This document shows positions 1 through 13,139 of a stretch of DNA of 64,000 bases, in pieces. Made by a program: the position numbers and the translations under genes. Under the pieces are notes generated by a model that saw only the letters and a program-made list of their open reading frames with translations, did no database searches and was not told the origin of the DNA. The stretch is from positions 250,402-314,401 of the forward strand of contig NZ_LUAV01000014.1 in the NCBI RefSeq assembly GCF_002078505.1, given 5' to 3'. Origin of the DNA: Ensifer aridi (lineage in GTDB: Bacteria; Pseudomonadota; Alphaproteobacteria; Rhizobiales; Rhizobiaceae). The first letter of the stretch is position 1; every line of letters starts with the position of its first letter.

Positions 1-175
1 TCCGAATTGGCACAACCGTTCATTTCCGCACGGTAGCGGGAGCGCGAACCCCCAAAAAATCGGGGATTTTCCGCCCATTCATTAAGATTGAACCGATCGC
101 TTGAAGCGGACGGTAAGATGTCACCTGTTAGATCTTGCCCCAGGCTTGCAACGTGTTCTTCTGGGGTATGCAACG

Positions 176-1459
176 ATGGGAAAACGATCCACTGTAAGCC
201 GATCCTTGGCGGCGATGCTCCAGGATCGGGGCGGTAATTTCGCGATGATGACGGCCTTGCTCGCGCCGCTGCTGCTTGCCGCCGGCGGTGTTTCCATCGA
301 TATGGCCAACATGCTGATGACCAAGAATCAGCTCCAGGATGCGACCGATGCGGCCGCCCTTGCGGCGGCCTCCGCGCTGGTATCTGATGCCAGGCCGGAC
401 GTCGAGGAAGCCAAGGCGATAGCACGCAAGTTCCTGAAAGCTCAGATGGCCGCCAGCAACGCAGCGGATCTCCCTGGGGCGGGGGACGAGTCTGCGACCG
501 AGGGCACCGATGCGGCCTCGCGGCCGGAGTGGGACGATGTAAATACGTCGGAGGTGAACATCACCGAAACGCCGAACGGCACGAAAGGGAAGTCGTTCAA
601 GGTCTCCATCGTCAACAAGCACCTGCTGCAGTTCAACGCAATGACCCGCTTGCTCGGCCAGGAGTCGATCGAGCTTGAGACGCGGGCGACGGCGGAAAGC
701 GCCACGGAGGCCAGGAATGCCATTTCCATGTATCTGGTGCTCGATCGCTCCGGCTCGATGGCGTGGAAGACCACCACGGTCGATAAGACGAGAACCAGGT
801 GTCCGAACTATACCTCGTCGAACTGGTGGCAATATCCCAATCTGGTGGCCACCAGCCCATGCTATATTGACAAGATCAGCACGCTGAAGACGGCCGTAAA
901 CGATATGTTCGCGCCGCTGGTGCTGGCAGATCCGGAACAGGAGTACATGCGTGCCGGCGCAGTTTCCTATAACGACAAGCAGGATCCGGCAACGAAGCTG
1001 AACTGGGGCTCGCCGACAGCCGGCACCTATGTCAAAGCGCTCAAGGCCATTGGCGGCACCGATTCAAGCTCGGCATTCAAAACCGCATACGAAAAGCTGA
1101 CGGCAAAGGACAGCGCAGGCGCAAACCTTGAGGACAAGGCGCACGCCGTGAAGAATGGCCAGATCCCGGAAAAGTACATCGTGTTCATGACGGATGGTGA
1201 AAACACGCATTTCAACGGAAGACCCGACAACCTTTCCTCGGATGCGATGACCAAAAGCTATTGCGACAAAGCTAAGACTGCGGGCATTCAGGTGTTTGCG
1301 GTCGCGTTTATGGCCCCGCAGCGAGGCAAGGACCTTCTCCAATACTGCGCCACATCCAGCGAGCACTATCTCGAGGCGGAGAATGCAGAAGAACTCGTCG
1401 CCGAGTTCAAGAAGATCGGTGAAAAGGCGGCGGCCATGGCGTCGCGCCTGACCAAATAA
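176..1459 (+). CDS. TadG-like protein with von Willebrand A domain
   Basis: Predicted envelope-anchored protein of the TadE/TadG class, which accompany tight-adherence (Flp) pilus systems. The N-terminal arginine-rich stretch is followed by GGNFAMMTALLAPLLLAAGG, a hydrophobic segment (about residues 20-42) with the usual TadG look. A von Willebrand A domain starts near residue 187: the MIDAS motif DRSGS begins at Asp190, and TDGEN is a second metal-site loop. The chosen ATG at 176 sits 9 bases after GGGG and gives 427 residues; in-frame codons back to 101 would add a poor, non-hydrophobic extension. No other tad gene is visible, so it is an isolated copy. A hairpin terminator follows directly. 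The fold call is firm; the pilus role is inferred from family. Confidence 0.8.
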   Translation: MGKRSTVSRSLAAMLQDRGGNFAMMTALLAPLLLAAGGVSIDMANMLMTKNQLQDATDAAALAAASALVSDARPDVEEAKAIARKFLKAQMAASNAADLPGAGDESATEGTDAASRPEWDDVNTSEVNITETPNGTKGKSFKVSIVNKHLLQFNAMTRLLGQESIELETRATAESATEARNAISMYLVLDRSGSMAWKTTTVDKTRTRCPNYTSSNWWQYPNLVATSPCYIDKISTLKTAVNDMFAPLVLADPEQEYMRAGAVSYNDKQDPATKLNWGSPTAGTYVKALKAIGGTDSSSAFKTAYEKLTAKDSAGANLEDKAHAVKNGQIPEKYIVFMTDGENTHFNGRPDNLSSDAMTKSYCDKAKTAGIQVFAVAFMAPQRGKDLLQYCATSSEHYLEAENAEELVAEFKKIGEKAAAMASRLTK

Positions 1460-1484
1460 GGCCGCGCCGCCACATATCCCCTTG

Positions 1485-1515
1485 ATGCCGCCCAGGCTCG
1501 CCGGGCGGCATTTTT
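1485..1515 (+). terminator. Rho-independent terminator after the TadG-like gene
   Basis: ATGCCGCCC (1485-1493) pairs perfectly with GGGCGGCAT (1503-1511) across a 9-base loop and is followed by TTTTT. It separates the TadG-like gene from glgP. Confidence 0.8.
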
Positions 1516-1692
1516 CTTTGTGCGGAGCCAGTCGAAAATCACCACGGCCCCGCCCGCCGACAAGCGCTTGCTATTTTAAACCTTTGAAAAACACCTGTTG
1601 CAAGCGCTTCGGATCGATGCATAAATTGCCTCGATCCAGGTCGGTTCCGGCCTGCAGCCTCCTGAAATGCAATAAGGGTTACGACAGTTCTC

Positions 1693-4158
1693 ATGATGAA
1701 TCGGCTCTCCACCACCGAACTGCCGCATCCCGCTCCCCGGTCGTCCGAACCCGGCCAGCTCGCGGTGGAGATCCTCGAGCGCCTCAAGTACCGCATCGGC
1801 AAGGACCCGAAAGTCGCCAAGCCGCATGACTGGCTGACTGCCGCGATCCTCGTCGCCCGCGACCGCATTACCGACAGGTGGATGGAATCCACACGCAAGA
1901 CCTATGCGACCGGCGCCAAGCGCGTCTACTACATGTCGCTCGAATTCCTGATCGGCCGCATGATGCGCGACGCCATGACCAATCTCGGCCTGATGGACGA
2001 GATGCGCGACGCGCTCGCCTCGCTCGGAGTCGATATCGACGTGATCTCCGGGCTCGAGCCCGACGCGGCACTCGGCAATGGCGGCCTTGGCCGTCTCGCC
2101 GCCTGCTTCATGGAATCCATGGCCACCGTCGACGTGCCCGCCTATGGCTACGGCATCCGCTACATGCACGGCCTGTTCCGCCAGCAAATGGCCGACGGCT
2201 GGCAGGTCGAACTGCCGGAAACCTGGCTGGCGCACGGCAACCCCTGGGAGTTCGAACGGCGCGAAAGTTCCTACGAGATCGGCTTCGGCGGCAGCGTCGA
2301 AACCGTGAATCTCGATGAGGAAGTGCAGCGCTACGTCTGGAAGCCGGCCGAACGCGTCATCGCCACGGCTTTCGACACGCCGGCCGTCGGCTGGCGGGCG
2401 ACCCGTGTCAACACGCTGCGCCTCTGGGCCGCGCAACCGATCGATCCGATCCTGCTCGATGCCTTCAATGCCGGCGACCATATCGGGGCGCTCCGCGAAA
2501 GCAACAAGGCGGAGAGCCTGACGCGCGTGCTCTATCCCGCCGATGCGACCCCCGCTGGCCAGGAACTGAGGCTCAGGCAGGAATATTTCTTCTCCTCGGC
2601 CTCCCTCCAGGACATCCTGCGCCGGCACCTGCAGCAATATCCCGACTTCACCTCTCTGCCGGACGCCGTCGCCATCCAGCTGAACGACACCCATCCGGCC
2701 GTCTCCGTGGCCGAACTCGTGCGTCTCCTGACCGACGTACACGGACTCGATTTCGAGCAGGCCTGGGAGATCACGCGGCGGACCTTCGCCTACACCAACC
2801 ATACCTTGCTGCCGGAGGCGCTCGAAAGCTGGCCGGTGCCGCTCTTCGAACGGCTGCTGCCGCGCCACATGCAGATCGTCTATGCCATAAACGCCAAGAT
2901 CCTGATCGAAGCGCGCAGGCAGAAGCATGCGACGGACGAGGAGATCCGCAGCATCTCGCTGATCGACGAGGCGGGCGAGCGGCGCGTGCGTATGGGCAAT
3001 CTCGCCTTCGTCGGCTCCCATTCGATCAACGGCGTCTCGGCCCTGCACACGGAACTGATGAAGGAGACGGTCTTCGCCGACCTGCACCGGCTCTACCCGG
3101 ACCGCATCAACAACAAGACCAACGGCATCACGCCGCGCCGTTGGCTGATGCAATGCAATCCAGGCCTGTTCGCGCTGATCCGCGAGGCAATCGGCGACGA
3201 ATTCATGGACAATACCGAGGCGCTGCAGGCGCTCGACGCCTTCGCCGACAAGGCGGATTTCCAGGAGCATTTCGCCGCCGTCAAGCGCGCCAACAAGGTG
3301 AGGCTGGCGAAGCTGGTCCAGACGAGTCTCGGCATCCGCCTCGATCCCTCGGCAATGTTCGACATCCAGATCAAGCGCATTCACGAGTACAAGCGCCAGC
3401 TTCTGAACCTCATCGAGGCCGTAGCCCTCTACGACCAGATCCGCTCGCATCCCGAGCTCGACTGGGTGCCGCGCGTCAAGCTCTTCGCCGGCAAGGCAGC
3501 TCCGAGCTACCACAATGCCAAGCTGATCATCAAACTTGCCAACGATATCTCCCGTGTCATCAACAACGACCCGGCCGTTCGCGGCCTGCTCAAGATCGTC
3601 TTCATCCCCAATTACAACGTTTCGCTCGCGGAGGTGATGGTTCCGGCGGCAGATCTCTCCGAGCAGATCTCGACCGCAGGCATGGAGGCATCCGGCACCG
3701 GCAACATGAAGTTTGCCTTGAACGGTGCACTGACCATCGGCACCCTCGACGGCGCCAATGTCGAGATGCGCGACTGGATCGGCGAGGAAAACATCAAGAT
3801 CTTCGGCATGACCGCCGAGGAGGTGGCCAGCGCACGGGCTGAAGGCCACAATCCGCGCGCCATCATCGAAGCCTCGCGCGAGCTGTCGCAGGCGCTCTCC
3901 GCGATCGCGTCCGGCGTCTTCTCGCCCGACGACCGCAGTCGCTTTTCGAGCCTTGTCGACGGGCTCTACAACCATGACTGGTTCATGGTCGCAGCGGACT
4001 TCGAGGCCTATGCGAAAGCGCAGCGCGAGATCGACCAGCTCTGGACCACGCCCTCGGATTGGTATTCGAAGGCGATCCGCAACACCGCCCGCATGAGCTG
4101 GTTCTCGTCCGATCGCACGATCCGGCAATATGCCGGAGAAATCTGGAGAGCCGGATGA
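1693..4158 (+). CDS. glgP: Glycogen phosphorylase
   Basis: Cytoplasmic phosphorolysis of glycogen or maltodextrin alpha-1,4 ends to glucose-1-phosphate, PLP dependent. At 821 residues it has normal family length and full-length similarity in motif order: GNGGLGRLAACFMES near the N-terminus, the KRIHEYKRQ segment, and the PLP-binding GTGNMKFALNG in which Lys673 should form the Schiff base. Two consecutive ATGs exist (1693, 1696); the first is used. It is the first gene of the glycogen cluster, and its stop overlaps the glgB start in an ATGA, so the two are translationally coupled. A co-directional phosphorylase and synthesis genes is the usual rhizobial arrangement. An 883-codon open frame on the other strand is only a codon-bias shadow. 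Confidence 0.96.
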   Translation: MMNRLSTTELPHPAPRSSEPGQLAVEILERLKYRIGKDPKVAKPHDWLTAAILVARDRITDRWMESTRKTYATGAKRVYYMSLEFLIGRMMRDAMTNLGLMDEMRDALASLGVDIDVISGLEPDAALGNGGLGRLAACFMESMATVDVPAYGYGIRYMHGLFRQQMADGWQVELPETWLAHGNPWEFERRESSYEIGFGGSVETVNLDEEVQRYVWKPAERVIATAFDTPAVGWRATRVNTLRLWAAQPIDPILLDAFNAGDHIGALRESNKAESLTRVLYPADATPAGQELRLRQEYFFSSASLQDILRRHLQQYPDFTSLPDAVAIQLNDTHPAVSVAELVRLLTDVHGLDFEQAWEITRRTFAYTNHTLLPEALESWPVPLFERLLPRHMQIVYAINAKILIEARRQKHATDEEIRSISLIDEAGERRVRMGNLAFVGSHSINGVSALHTELMKETVFADLHRLYPDRINNKTNGITPRRWLMQCNPGLFALIREAIGDEFMDNTEALQALDAFADKADFQEHFAAVKRANKVRLAKLVQTSLGIRLDPSAMFDIQIKRIHEYKRQLLNLIEAVALYDQIRSHPELDWVPRVKLFAGKAAPSYHNAKLIIKLANDISRVINNDPAVRGLLKIVFIPNYNVSLAEVMVPAADLSEQISTAGMEASGTGNMKFALNGALTIGTLDGANVEMRDWIGEENIKIFGMTAEEVASARAEGHNPRAIIEASRELSQALSAIASGVFSPDDRSRFSSLVDGLYNHDWFMVAADFEAYAKAQREIDQLWTTPSDWYSKAIRNTARMSWFSSDRTIRQYAGEIWRAG

Positions 4159-6365
4159 CGTCTGCTCCCGGCAAGGATCCAGCCCCCGCCCCGTCAGGCA
4201 CGCTGCCAGCGCCGGAGATTGTCGCAATACTCTCCGGCACCCATAACGACCCCTTCTCCGTCCTCGGCGTGCATGCAGCGGGCGAGACCTATGTCGCCCG
4301 GTGCTTCATCCCCGGCGCAGAAGCGGTAGTGGCGGAAACCCTCTCCGGCAAGGAAATCGGCGCACTGGAGCGGCGCGACGACGCCGGCTTCTTCGAGGGA
4401 CCGGTGTCGCTCCGGAAAGAGCAGCCCATCCGCTACCGCGCCCGCAACAGTGGCGGCGAGTGGATCATCGTCGATCCCTACAGCTTCGGCCCCGTGCTTG
4501 GGCCCATGGATGACTATTATATCCGTGAGGGATCGCACCTTCGTCTTTTCGAAAAGATGGGCGCTCATCAGATTTGGCATGACGGAGCGGAGGGCTTCCA
4601 CTTCGCAGTCTGGGCGCCGAACGCGCGCCGCGTCTCCGTCGTCGGCAGCTTCAACGACTGGGACGGACGCCGGCACGTCATGCGCCTGCGCACTGATACG
4701 GGCATCTGGGAAATCTTCATCCCCGACGTGCCCGCCGGTGCCCCGTACAAATACGAAATCCTCGGGAAGGACGGTACGCTCCTTCCGCTGAAAGCCGATC
4801 CCTTCGCCAGGCGCTCCGAACTCCGCCCCAACACTGCGTCGGTGACGACCGGTGAAATCGCCCAGGTCTGGGAGGACGAGGCGCACCAGCAGCATTGGGA
4901 GGAGGTCGACCCACGCCGCCAGCCGATTTCCATCTACGAGGTCCATGCCGCCTCCTGGCAGCGCCGCGACAACGGCGAAATGCTCACCTGGGACGAACTC
5001 GCTGACCGGCTGATCCCCTATTGCGTCGATATGGGTTTCACCCACATCGAATTCCTGCCGATCTCCGAGTACCCCTACGATCCGTCCTGGGGCTACCAGA
5101 CGACCGGCCTCTATTCGCCGACCGCCCGCTTCGGCGAGCCGGAAGGCTTTGCCCGCTTCGTCAACGGCTGCCATAAGGTCGGCATCGGCGTCATCCTCGA
5201 CTGGGTCCCGGCGCATTTTCCGACCGACGAGCACGGGCTTCGCTGGTTCGACGGCACTGCGCTTTACGAACACGCCGACCCGCGCCAGGGTTTCCACCCC
5301 GACTGGAACACGGCGATCTACAATTTCGGGCGTGACGAGGTCGTCGCCTATCTCGTCAACAACGCTCTTTACTGGGCGGAAAAGTTCCATGTCGACGGCC
5401 TGCGCGTCGATGCGGTCGCCTCGATGCTTTACCTCGACTATTCGCGCCAGCATGGCGAATGGGTGCCGAACGAATATGGCGGCAACGAGAATCTCGACGC
5501 CGTCCGTTTCCTGCAGACGTTGAACACCCGCCTCTATGGCATCCACCAGGGCGTGATCACCCTTGCCGAGGAATCGACCTCCTGGCCGAAGGTCTCGCAT
5601 CCCGTCCATGCGGGCGGGCTTGGCTTCGGCTTCAAGTGGAACATGGGCTTCATGCACGACACGCTGCAATATCTCGCGCGCGAGCCCGTGCACCGCAAGT
5701 TCCACCACAACGACATGACCTTCGGCCTGCTCTACGCCTTTAGCGAGAACTTCGTCTTGCCGCTGTCTCATGACGAGGTCGTGCACGGCAAGGGATCGCT
5801 TGTCGCCAAGATGGCCGGCGACGACTGGCAGAAGTTTGCCAATCTCCGGGCCTATTACGGCTTCATGTGGGGCTATCCCGGCAAGAAGCTCCTCTTCATG
5901 GGGCAGGAATTTGCGCAATGGCGCGAATGGGCAGAAGACCGCGCGCTCGACTGGAACCTGCTCGAATATCATCTGCACGAGGGCATGCGGCGCCTGGTGC
6001 GCGACTTGAACGGCACCTATCGGTCGAAGCCGGCGCTCCATGCGCGCGACTGCGAGGGCGATGGATTCGAGTGGATGATCGCCGACGATCGCGAAAACTC
6101 CGTCTTCGCCTGGCTGAGAAAGGCTCCCGGAGAAAAGCTGGTCGCCGTCGTCACCAACTTCACCCCGGTCTACCGGGAGCATTACGACGTGCCGCTTCCG
6201 GTCGCGGGGCGCTGGAAGGAAATCGTCAACACCGATGCGGAAATCTATGGAGGAAGTGGCAAGGGCAACGGCGGTGCCGTCTATGCCGAGAAGAGATCGA
6301 ACGGAGAGACAATCGCCACCATCACGCTGCCGCCTTTGGCGACGCTGATGCTGGAGCAGGAGTAG
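4155..6365 (+). CDS. glgB: 1,4-alpha-glucan branching enzyme
   Basis: GH13 branching enzyme that cuts alpha-1,4 chains and re-attaches them through alpha-1,6 bonds during glycogen synthesis. 736 residues from the ATG at 4155, which overlaps the glgP stop by four bases; the open frame extends further upstream but only inside glgP. An N-terminal carbohydrate-binding and E-set region (HFAVWAPNARRVSVVGSFNDW) precedes the TIM barrel. The nucleophile is Asp419 in DGLRVDAVAS, the acid/base is in AEEST (Glu472/473), and the LSHDEVVHGKGS region IV is intact. It lies between glgP and glgC, in the same direction. Confidence 0.96.
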   Translation: MTSAPGKDPAPAPSGTLPAPEIVAILSGTHNDPFSVLGVHAAGETYVARCFIPGAEAVVAETLSGKEIGALERRDDAGFFEGPVSLRKEQPIRYRARNSGGEWIIVDPYSFGPVLGPMDDYYIREGSHLRLFEKMGAHQIWHDGAEGFHFAVWAPNARRVSVVGSFNDWDGRRHVMRLRTDTGIWEIFIPDVPAGAPYKYEILGKDGTLLPLKADPFARRSELRPNTASVTTGEIAQVWEDEAHQQHWEEVDPRRQPISIYEVHAASWQRRDNGEMLTWDELADRLIPYCVDMGFTHIEFLPISEYPYDPSWGYQTTGLYSPTARFGEPEGFARFVNGCHKVGIGVILDWVPAHFPTDEHGLRWFDGTALYEHADPRQGFHPDWNTAIYNFGRDEVVAYLVNNALYWAEKFHVDGLRVDAVASMLYLDYSRQHGEWVPNEYGGNENLDAVRFLQTLNTRLYGIHQGVITLAEESTSWPKVSHPVHAGGLGFGFKWNMGFMHDTLQYLAREPVHRKFHHNDMTFGLLYAFSENFVLPLSHDEVVHGKGSLVAKMAGDDWQKFANLRAYYGFMWGYPGKKLLFMGQEFAQWREWAEDRALDWNLLEYHLHEGMRRLVRDLNGTYRSKPALHARDCEGDGFEWMIADDRENSVFAWLRKAPGEKLVAVVTNFTPVYREHYDVPLPVAGRWKEIVNTDAEIYGGSGKGNGGAVYAEKRSNGETIATITLPPLATLMLEQE

Positions 6366-6476
6366 CGCATTTTGTCCCGCCGGGATTGCCCGGCGGGCGG
6401 AGTAGAGAAATCATGTGGGCCGCGAGGCGTCGCAGAATGCCGCCAAGCAGTCCTCGAACTGACCTGGGGAGGACAA

Positions 6477-7739
6477 ATGGTGGAAAAACGTACGCAACCT
6501 CTGGCTCGTGATGCCATGGCCTATGTTCTCGCCGGCGGCCGCGGCAGTCGTCTGAAGGAACTGACAGACCGGCGTGCCAAACCCGCGGTCTATTTCGGCG
6601 GCAAGGCCCGCATCATCGATTTCGCGCTTTCCAATGCGCTGAATTCCGGTATCCGCCGCATCGGGGTGGCGACGCAATACAAGGCCCATTCGCTGATACG
6701 CCACCTGCAGCGCGGCTGGAATTTCTTCCGCCCCGAGCGCAACGAGAGCTTCGATATCCTGCCGGCGAGCCAGCGCGTCTCGGAGACGCAATGGTATGAA
6801 GGCACCGCCGACGCGGTCTTCCAGAACATTGACATCATCGAGGATCACGGCGTCGAATACATGGTGATCCTCGCCGGCGACCACGTCTACAAGATGGACT
6901 ACGAGCTGATGCTGCAGCAGCACGTGGATTCCGGCGCCGACGTCACCATCGGCTGCCTCGAAGTGCCGCGGATGGAGGCAACCGGCTTCGGCGTCATGCA
7001 TGTCGACAATGAAGACCGGATCATCGCCTTCGTCGAAAAGCCGGCCGATCCGCCCGGCATTCCGGGAAACCCGGAGCTGGCGCTCGCCTCTATGGGCATC
7101 TACGTCTTCCATACCAAGTTCCTGATGGACATGTTGCGCCGGGACGCCGCCGATCCGAAGTCGAGCCGCGACTTCGGCAAGGACATCATCCCCTATATCG
7201 TCGAGCACGGCAAAGCGGTCGCCCACCGCTTCACTCACTCCTGCGTCCGTTCTGACTTCGAGCGCGAGGCCTATTGGCGCGACGTCGGCACGATCGACGC
7301 CTACTGGCAGGCCAATATCGACCTCACTCATATCACGCCGGAGCTCGACATCTACGACAGCACCTGGCCGATCTGGACTTTCTCCGAAATCAAACCGCCC
7401 GCTAAGTTCGTTCACGACGACGAAGACCGCCGCGGCTCGGCGACTTCCTCGCTCGTCTCCGGCGATTGCATCATCTCCGGTGCGGCGCTCAACAAAAGCC
7501 TGCTGTTCACCGGCGTCCGGGTCAATTCATACTCCCGACTCGAAAATGCCGTAGTTCTTCCCGACGTGACCATCGGGCGGCACTCGATTCTGCGCAATGT
7601 CGTCATCGACAGTCGGGTCGTGATCCCGGAAGGGCTGGTCGTCGGCGATGATCCGGAGCTTGATGCGAAACGCTTCCGCCGCACGGAAAACGGTGTCTGC
7701 CTGATCACGCAAACGATGATCGACAAGCTGGGAATGTAG
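6477..7739 (+). CDS. glgC: Glucose-1-phosphate adenylyltransferase (ADP-glucose pyrophosphorylase)
   Basis: Makes ADP-glucose from ATP and glucose-1-phosphate, the committed and allosterically controlled step of glycogen synthesis. The ATG at 6477 is preceded by GGGGAGGA (6466-6473) and gives 420 residues, the usual size. The nucleotidyltransferase signature [20 protein letters not shown] opens the protein; a C-terminal left-handed beta-helix region is suggested by the [13 protein letters not shown] stretch. It is separated from glgB by 111 bases, which could hold a secondary promoter, and is followed by glgA after only 6 bases. Confidence 0.96.
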   Translation: MVEKRTQPLARDAMAYVLAGGRGSRLKELTDRRAKPAVYFGGKARIIDFALSNALNSGIRRIGVATQYKAHSLIRHLQRGWNFFRPERNESFDILPASQRVSETQWYEGTADAVFQNIDIIEDHGVEYMVILAGDHVYKMDYELMLQQHVDSGADVTIGCLEVPRMEATGFGVMHVDNEDRIIAFVEKPADPPGIPGNPELALASMGIYVFHTKFLMDMLRRDAADPKSSRDFGKDIIPYIVEHGKAVAHRFTHSCVRSDFEREAYWRDVGTIDAYWQANIDLTHITPELDIYDSTWPIWTFSEIKPPAKFVHDDEDRRGSATSSLVSGDCIISGAALNKSLLFTGVRVNSYSRLENAVVLPDVTIGRHSILRNVVIDSRVVIPEGLVVGDDPELDAKRFRRTENGVCLITQTMIDKLGM

Positions 7740-7745
7740 GTCTGC

Positions 7746-10822
<3,077 letters not shown>

Positions 10823-10879
10823 CGGGTTGCACGGAGGCGGCCGCGGCTTGGCCCCTCTCTTCCGAAATCGAGCCCCCGG

Positions 10880-11060
10880 TTACCCCTCTGGCCTGCCGGA
10901 CATCTCCCCCACAGGGGGGAGACGACCCCGCGGCTCTCCTCGTACCTCACGTGACCGTTCCACTTGCGGAAGCGACTCGGTCGGAGTGAGGCGCAAGCCA
11001 CACATATTCTCCCTCCTTGTGGGGGAGATGGCCGGCAGGCGAGAGGGGGGTGAACGCCGG
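10880..11060. repeat. RIME-like intergenic mosaic element between pgm and glgX
   Basis: Two imperfect inverted arms bracket the gap: CTGGCCTGCCGGACATCTCC near 10889-10908, and its partner GGAGATGGCCGGCAGGCGAG near 11024-11043. Each arm also carries a run of C or G (CCCCCACAGGGGGG; CCTTGTGGGGGAG). The layout matches the rhizobial intergenic mosaic elements. It fills most of the pgm-glgX gap, so glgX may have its own promoter downstream of it. Confidence 0.6.
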
Positions 11061-11099
11061 CATTGACTTCAGCTGCAATATAAACAGGGGCCTGCACTC

Positions 11100-13064
11100 A
11101 TGCCGACGACCGGAATTCCACCTCTCGGCGTGACGCGGACGCCCGACGGAACGCGCTTTGCCGTCTGGTCGCACAATGCCGCGCGCATCGACCTTTGCCT
11201 CTTCGACAAGACGGGCACAAAGGAACTGCGCCGCCTGGCGATGCTGCGCGAGGGTGATGTCCATAGCGTCACCCTCGCCGACATAGCCGTCGGCACCCGC
11301 TACGGCCTGCGCGCCGACGGCATCTACTCGCCCGAACATGGCCTATGGTTCGATCCCTCGAAGCTGCTGGTCGACCCTTATGCGACGGAGCTCGACCGCC
11401 CCTTTCGTCACGACTCTCGGCTGACGGTCTTCGGCGAGGAGACCGCCGATCTGGTGCCGAAGGCGATCGTCACCGAGGCGAAAACGGTGAAGACGAAGCC
11501 GCCGCTTTTTGAGCCCGGCGGGCTGATCTATGAGGTGGCCGTCAAGCCGTTCACGATTCTCCACCCGGACATTCCGAAAAGGAAACGCGGCACGCTGGCG
11601 GCTCTCGCCGATCCGGTCGTCCTCGATCACCTCAAGCGTCTCGGCGTCTCGGCGGTTGAACTCATGCCGATCGTCGCCTGGATCGACGAGCGGCACCTGC
11701 CGCCGCTCGGCCTTCACAACGGCTGGGGCTACAATCCGATTGCGCCGATGGCGCTCGATCCGCGGCTGGTACCCGGCGGCCTCAAGGAACTTCGCAAGAC
11801 CGTGGATGCGCTGCATAAGGCGGGTATCGGCGTCATCCTGGACCTGGTCTTCAACCATTCCGGCGAAAGCGACCGGCTCGGCACGACGCTTTCGATGCGC
11901 GGCCTCAACAACCTCACCTATTATCGCCACGCGACCGACCAGCCCGGCGAGCTCATCAACGACACCGGCTGCGGCAACACGATCGCCTGCGACCATCCGG
12001 TCGTTCAGCGCCTGATCCTCGACAGCCTGCGCCATTTCGTGCTTACCGCGGGTGTCGACGGCTTCCGCTTCGACCTCGCCTCGATCCTCGGCCGCGACAT
12101 GAGCGGCTTCCATCGCGATGCCGCCCTTTTCGCGGCCATTGCCGCCGATCCGGTGCTCAGCGACCGTGTCCTCATCGCCGAACCCTGGGACACGGGCCCC
12201 GGCGGCTATCAGCTCGGCAATTTCCCGGAGCCTTTTCTCGAATGGAACGACCGGGCCCGCGATGATATCCGCCGCTACTGGCGCGGCGACCGGCATGCGA
12301 TGGGCGCGCTCGCGACCGCGCTTGCCGGCTCCTCCGACACCTTTTCCCGCTGGGGGGAAACCGCGACCCGCAGCGTCAATTTCGTCGCCGCCCATGACGG
12401 ATTCACACTGACGGATCTCGTCTCCTATGCCCGCAAGCACAACGAGGCGAACGGCGAAGGCAATCGCGACGGACACGATGAGAACTACTCGTGGAACAAC
12501 GGCGCCGAAGGCCCAATCGACGATCCAGAAATCGCCGCGGCCCGGCAGCACGATGCCATGGCTCTCCTCGGCACCCTTTTTGCCTCGCGCGGCACGATCA
12601 TGCTGACGGCCGGCGATGAAGGCGGGCGCAGCCAGCGCGGCAACAACAATGCCTATGCGCAGGACAACGCCGTCACTTGGCTCGATTGGAGCAAACTCGA
12701 CGACAAGCTGATAGATCACACCGCGCGGCTTTCTGCCATGCGCCGGCGTTTCGGCGTCTTTGCCGACACTCGTTTCTTCACCGGCATGGGCGACGTTGCC
12801 TGGCTGCGCCTCGACGGTCATCCGATGACGGTCGAGGACTGGGAACACCCCGCGACCGACAACCTCGTCATGGTGCTGGCGACCGAAGACCGCAAGCAGA
12901 AGCGACCGACGCGGCTCGCCGTCGTCCTCAATCGCAGCCACGCACCGCATCCCTTCCGGTTGCCGGCGAGTCTCGACGGCGAATGGTGCGACGCACTATC
13001 GGACGCGGCACCTCCGGTCTTTGCTCCCGCCCGTTCGGTCACTTTCTTTGTCGAGGTTTTCTAA
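11100..13064 (+). CDS. glgX: Glycogen debranching enzyme (GH13, GlgX type)
   Basis: Hydrolyses alpha-1,6 branches of phosphorylase-limited glycogen. 654 residues, normal for GlgX. An N-terminal CBM48-like region (GTRFAVWSHNAARIDLCLFD) precedes the catalytic barrel. The nucleophile is Asp325 in GFRFDLAS, the acid/base is Glu361 in AEPWDTG, and the third carboxylate lies in AAHDGFTLTDLVSY; RDGHDENYSWNNG is a typical GlgX segment. It is the last gene of the glycogen region and is separated from pgm by a mosaic repeat. No clear terminator was seen after it. Confidence 0.94.
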   Translation: MPTTGIPPLGVTRTPDGTRFAVWSHNAARIDLCLFDKTGTKELRRLAMLREGDVHSVTLADIAVGTRYGLRADGIYSPEHGLWFDPSKLLVDPYATELDRPFRHDSRLTVFGEETADLVPKAIVTEAKTVKTKPPLFEPGGLIYEVAVKPFTILHPDIPKRKRGTLAALADPVVLDHLKRLGVSAVELMPIVAWIDERHLPPLGLHNGWGYNPIAPMALDPRLVPGGLKELRKTVDALHKAGIGVILDLVFNHSGESDRLGTTLSMRGLNNLTYYRHATDQPGELINDTGCGNTIACDHPVVQRLILDSLRHFVLTAGVDGFRFDLASILGRDMSGFHRDAALFAAIAADPVLSDRVLIAEPWDTGPGGYQLGNFPEPFLEWNDRARDDIRRYWRGDRHAMGALATALAGSSDTFSRWGETATRSVNFVAAHDGFTLTDLVSYARKHNEANGEGNRDGHDENYSWNNGAEGPIDDPEIAAARQHDAMALLGTLFASRGTIMLTAGDEGGRSQRGNNNAYAQDNAVTWLDWSKLDDKLIDHTARLSAMRRRFGVFADTRFFTGMGDVAWLRLDGHPMTVEDWEHPATDNLVMVLATEDRKQKRPTRLAVVLNRSHAPHPFRLPASLDGEWCDALSDAAPPVFAPARSVTFFVEVF

Positions 13065-13139
13065 AGTCTTACAACCGCTTGCTAGGCCCCGCCCTACCGG
13101 CCTATAGATCGATCGGGAGGCCTTCTTCAGGACAATCAA

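Noticed and set aside
1576..4227. 883-codon open frame antisense to glgP (and similar long antisense frames at 4194-6182, 11343-12950, 15853-17289 and 18760-20028)
   Set aside because: These are shadows of GC-rich codon use in glgP, glgB, glgX, soxA and soxB; their products are low-complexity and lack ribosome sites and family motifs.
10823..11099. CRISPR-like or phage attachment structure from repeated C/G runs
   Set aside because: There are only two inverted arms and no regular direct repeats or integrase; a mosaic palindromic element explains it.
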